From Bacillota bacterium (GTDB lineage Bacteria > Bacillota > Bacilli > Thermoactinomycetales > DSM-44946), in the NCBI GenBank assembly GCA_021793745.1, contig JAJYSD010000002.1, forward strand, positions 1 through 17,462: a DNA stretch of 17,462 bases. The letters are read 5' to 3'. Under the pieces are notes generated by a model. The model worked only from the letters and a program-made list of their open reading frames with translations, did not search any database and was not told where the DNA came from. The position numbers were made by a program, and so were the translations under genes. How positions within the stretch are numbered: the first letter of the stretch is position 1; each line of letters starts with the position of its first letter. Shown in pieces: positions 14,955-17,462 of this stretch.

Positions 14955-16534
14955 CGGGGCAGGAGTTTCGCCAGCCATTCGCCGATGATGGGCAGGCGAG
15001 ACGCATCCTCTTTTTTGATCAGCGAGAGGAATAAAAGGGATGCCAGGTACACCAGCCCCCCGGCCGTCAGGGCCGTGAGCAGCCGGGGTAGGAGCGGAGC
15101 ATCGTGAAAGGTGTAGATCCAGTGGATGATGGCGCCCATCCCGGTGACGGCTACGCCCAGCTTTGTCCATTCCCGAAGATGGAGGGTGAAGGGGACGTAA
15201 CGCAGGATGGTCAGGAAATGAAGAACCGTCACGATGATGACGCCGCAGTTGATGGCCAGCGCCACTCCGCTAATTCCCAGTCGGGGCTGCGAAGCCAGGA
15301 GGAAGATCAGCGCGGTTTTGATGATTGTGCCGAAGATCGAGTTGTGCATCGATTCCTTCGCCCGGTCCAATCCCTGCAACACAGCCGCCAGCGGTCCCTG
15401 CAGGTAGAGGAAGATGGCGAAGGGGGCCAGGATTTTCATCATCTGGGCAACCCCGGGCTCATTGTACAACAGGAGGGAGAAGGGCTCCGCCAGGACAAAC
15501 ATCAGGACGGCGCAGGGGGCACCGACGATGAGACAGAGGCGAATGGCCTGATTGAGACGGTGTTCCACCAGCACACTCCGTCCCCGGGCGGCGGCCTCCG
15601 AAACGGCGGGGACGAGGGAGACGGACAGGGCATAGGTGATGAAGGAGGGAAAGGCGATCAACGGAAACGCCATCCCCTCCAATTGGCCGTACAGGGCCGT
15701 CGCCGTAGCGGTTCCGATTCCGGCCAAGGCCAGGCTTTGGGAGACGATGATCGGTTCCACCGCGTAAGCCAGGGAGCCGAAGAGGCGGCTGGCGGTGACC
15801 GGAACGGAGATCCGCAGCAGCCGGTGGAGCGTCGATTGGAATCGGCGAAACAAGGCTGCCCTTTCCCCCCTTTTTCGGCCGCGCAACTGGAGCGCGGGTC
15901 GTCGGGGATCCTTCCGGTAGGAACGGATCAGCATCATCAAACCGGCGAATTCACCGCAGATGATGCCGATCATCGCGCCGGCGGAGGCGTATTCGATCCC
16001 GTAGGGCAGCAACAGTTGGGCCAGAATTAAAACCGTGAAAATGCGGACGATTTGTTCGCCGATTTGGGAAAAGGCGTAGGGACTCATGCGCTGCCTTCCC
16101 TGGAAATATCCCCGGAAAATCGAGGAGACGGCCACGATCGGGATGATCGGTGCCGCCCCCAGCAGCGGATAGAGGGCCCGTTCATCCGTCAACAGGGTGT
16201 TGGCGATCACCGGTGCCAGCAGAATCATTAAAACCGTAAACAAAATCCCCGTCATCGTCACGATAACCGTGGCGACGATCAGCAGGTTGCGGATTTGCCG
16301 TTCATCTCCCTTTGCTTCGGCTTCCGACACCAATTTGGAGATGGCCACGGGAAGGCCCGCCGTGGTCAGGGTGATGGTAAAGAGCAGGATCGGATAGGCC
16401 ATCTGAAACAAACCCATGCCCTCGTCGCCGATCATTCGCGAAAGGACGATCCGATAGGCGAATCCCAGGATTTTGGTGACGAAGCCCGCTCCGACGAGAA
16501 CGAGGGTACCCCGAAGAAATGTTTGCTTGGTCAA
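14951..16534 (-). CDS. spoVB: SpoVB-like polysaccharide/lipid-II flippase (MOP superfamily)
   Basis: A 527-residue protein with about 14 transmembrane helices of the MVF/MATE-like oligosaccharidyl-lipid flippase group. The N-terminus LRGTLVLVGAGFVTKILGFAYR-like region, with RMIGDEGMGLFQMAYP and GLPVAISKLVSEAEAKGD, is characteristic of SpoVB/MurJ-like stage V sporulation proteins. In B. subtilis SpoVB acts in spore cortex synthesis, probably moving lipid-linked peptidoglycan precursors. Family paralogues (YtgP, YkvU) make the exact orthology uncertain, but synteny with yrzE and yrbG supports SpoVB. The start is TTG at 16534 with AAGAAGGGG upstream. A possible sigma-E promoter lies 40-70 bases upstream. 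Confidence 0.9.
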   Translation of the reverse strand: MTKQTFLRGTLVLVGAGFVTKILGFAYRIVLSRMIGDEGMGLFQMAYPILLFTITLTTAGLPVAISKLVSEAEAKGDERQIRNLLIVATVIVTMTGILFTVLMILLAPVIANTLLTDERALYPLLGAAPIIPIVAVSSIFRGYFQGRQRMSPYAFSQIGEQIVRIFTVLILAQLLLPYGIEYASAGAMIGIICGEFAGLMMLIRSYRKDPRRPALQLRGRKRGERAALFRRFQSTLHRLLRISVPVTASRLFGSLAYAVEPIIVSQSLALAGIGTATATALYGQLEGMAFPLIAFPSFITYALSVSLVPAVSEAAARGRSVLVEHRLNQAIRLCLIVGAPCAVLMFVLAEPFSLLLYNEPGVAQMMKILAPFAIFLYLQGPLAAVLQGLDRAKESMHNSIFGTIIKTALIFLLASQPRLGISGVALAINCGVIIVTVLHFLTILRYVPFTLHLREWTKLGVAVTGMGAIIHWIYTFHDAPLLPRLLTALTAGGLVYLASLLFLSLIKKEDASRLPIIGEWLAKLLPR

Positions 16535-16577
16535 GCGCGGCCCCTTCTTTCCCGATGATTTTCATCTTCCTGATACA

Positions 16578-16608
16578 AGCCTATGCCCTTCTTCCCTTCT
16601 TTGATGAC
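16578..16608 (-). promoter_or_regulatory. Possible sigma-E (mother-cell) promoter of spoVB
   Basis: On the minus strand, GTCATCAA (complement at 16601-16608) and CATAGGCT (complement at 16578-16585) are 15 bases apart. This resembles the sporulation sigma-E pattern GTCATATT/CATACAAT, with GTCAT and CATA---T matching. Transcription would start near 16570, about 36 bases from the TTG. SpoVB of B. subtilis is expressed in the mother cell under sigma-E, which agrees, but the match is partial. Confidence 0.35.
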
Positions 16609-16635
16609 AGTCGGCCTGCGGCAGGGCCCGTTTTC

Positions 16636-16664
16636 ACCGGCGGATGGTTCTGCCGGTTTTTTTT
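16636..16664 (+). terminator. Orphan plus-strand intrinsic terminator beyond spoVB
   Basis: ACCGGCGG (16636-16643) pairs with CTGCCGGT (16650-16657), with one G-U pair and a 6-base loop. A run of eight T follows (16657-16664). No plus-strand gene ends nearby; the closest upstream plus-strand gene is yrbG, 1.7 kb away. It may end a transcript antisense to spoVB or act as a leader terminator for the gene at 16789. Confidence 0.6.
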
Positions 16665-16788
16665 ATAATTTCTTTCGAATTGATTTAGGGGGGTTTAAGA
16701 CACGGGCCTTATGATGGGGACAGGAGGATTTGACATCCTCGCACAGGGGAAAAGACGAAGCCATCGACATGGAAGGAGAGGGGTTCCC

Positions 16789-17462
16789 ATGCGAAAAAAA
16801 TGGTTGGCGGCGGGTGCCGTTTTGGCCGTCGGATTCGTGATGTTCTCTGTCAGCGTTTTTTCCGCTTCGGCAAGTGCGGCGGGTTATGAAGTTTACAAAG
16901 CGGCATTGGAAAGGACGAAAGGGGCGAAGAGCCTGACGGCCGATGTGGACGTCCGCATCACCGACCATGGAAAAAAGGTGTTTTCCGGTCGCGCGAAGGT
17001 GAAACTGAACAAGGAGATGAAAGCCGGAAACGTGGAAGCTGTTTTCCAGGACGGGACCGAAGGAGCCAAGGGCCGGGTGCGGCAGGTATTCTGGCAGGAC
17101 GGGAAAGTGATCTTCAAAGAGGGCGACGAGGAGATCTATCGATGGCTGGAACATCCGAAAGGGGAGAAGGGAAAGGAAGGGCCTCCAAAAGCGGCGCGCT
17201 TCATCGCGAATGCCCTGTTGCGCTCGGTGCGGGAGGACATGACGGTGGAGAAGGGGCCCGATGGCGGAAAGCGGGTGGAGCTCGCTCTGTCGGAGCAACG
17301 GATTCCTTTGTTTGTGAATGGGATCGGGAGAATAGCCCATGACCAAGGCCTCCCGTTCCCGTCCGCGGGGGCCGGAAAGCGGGTGTATGGCGGAGATCCC
17401 CGTGCTGACGAAAGCGATCAGGGTGGAGGAGATGGATTTCACAGCCGACATCACTCCGACAA
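16789..17462 (+). CDS. Secreted protein of unknown function, partial, with apparent frameshift near 17337
   Basis: ATG 16789 follows AAGGAGAGG. Residues 1-31 are a clear signal peptide (RKKWLAAGAVLAVGFVMFS, then SASASAA). The mature part begins GYEVYKAALERTKG and looks like an extracytoplasmic beta-rich domain, similar in style to LolA-like lipoprotein-carrier folds (FSGRAKVKLNKEM, VRQVFWQDGKVIFK, LLRSVREDMTVEKG). I cannot name a family. From about 17338 onward the original frame becomes glycine/histidine-rich and unconvincing. The next frame (+1) reads MTKASRSRP, then VLTKAIRVEEMDFTADI, with much higher GC at third positions. A single extra base near the CCC at 17336-17338 would join the two. 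The gene runs off the right edge. Confidence 0.7.
   Translation, partial: MRKKWLAAGAVLAVGFVMFSVSVFSASASAAGYEVYKAALERTKGAKSLTADVDVRITDHGKKVFSGRAKVKLNKEMKAGNVEAVFQDGTEGAKGRVRQVFWQDGKVIFKEGDEEIYRWLEHPKGEKGKEGPPKAARFIANALLRSVREDMTVEKGPDGGKRVELALSEQRIPLFVNGIGRIAHDQGLPFPSAGAGKRVYGGDPRADESDQGGGDGFHSRHHSD

Noticed and set aside
15104..16030. Plus-strand open frame (308 codons) opposite spoVB
   Set aside because: The translation is Gly/Gln/Asp-rich low-complexity sequence; spoVB on the other strand explains the region. Any transcript here would be antisense RNA, not coding.

Overview
The window looks like chromosomal core DNA from a GC-rich (about 58-60% by eye), endospore-forming member of the Bacillales, most likely the Thermoactinomycetaceae (Planifilum/Desmospora-like). 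This placement is inference. It rests on the order yebC - ruvAB - queA - tgt - yajC - yrzE - yrbG - spoVB, which follows the Bacillus subtilis chromosome, on strong Shine-Dalgarno sites (AAGGAGG type), and on frequent GTG/TTG starts. No mobile element, CRISPR array, tRNA or rRNA was seen.

Layout. (1) 1-168 is the 3' end of an unrecognised gene, followed by a hairpin terminator. (2) 363-2878, plus strand: a glutamine-dependent NAD+ synthetase made as two translationally coupled polypeptides (glutaminase, then NadE), followed by the YebC-family regulator and a strong terminator. (3) 2955-6239, minus strand: a DinB-fold protein with its own promoter, then feoA and a feoB divided into a GTPase gene and a membrane-permease gene that overlap by ATGA. 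A near-consensus sigma-A promoter with an adjacent dyad drives feo. (4) 6498-9879, plus strand: a secreted polysaccharide deacetylase, then ruvC-ruvA-ruvB and a small DUF2905 membrane protein, with successive genes overlapping or 1 bp apart. (5) 9975-12584, plus strand: queA, tgt (own promoter) and yajC, ending in a strong terminator. (6) 12645-16534, mostly minus strand: an Aur1-like PAP2 membrane phosphatase/transferase, a YrzE/TIGR04086 membrane protein and the SpoVB-type flippase. The plus-strand yrbG (DUF421) lies between the last two and overlaps the 3' end of spoVB. (7) 16789 to the end: a secreted protein of unknown function whose reading frame appears to shift near 17337.

How the genes fit together. 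RuvABC forms the Holliday-junction resolvasome. QueA and Tgt are steps of the queuosine tRNA-modification pathway. YajC belongs to the Sec translocon accessory complex. The FeoAB proteins import ferrous iron. The deacetylase, PAP2 protein and SpoVB flippase are plausibly cell-wall or envelope functions.

I did not find a convincing new defence or mobile system. The most interesting items are the two split enzymes (NAD synthetase, FeoB), the feo control region, the interleaved yrzE/yrbG/spoVB arrangement with an orphan plus-strand terminator beyond spoVB, the presence of ruvC in a B. subtilis-like context, and the apparent frameshift at the right edge.
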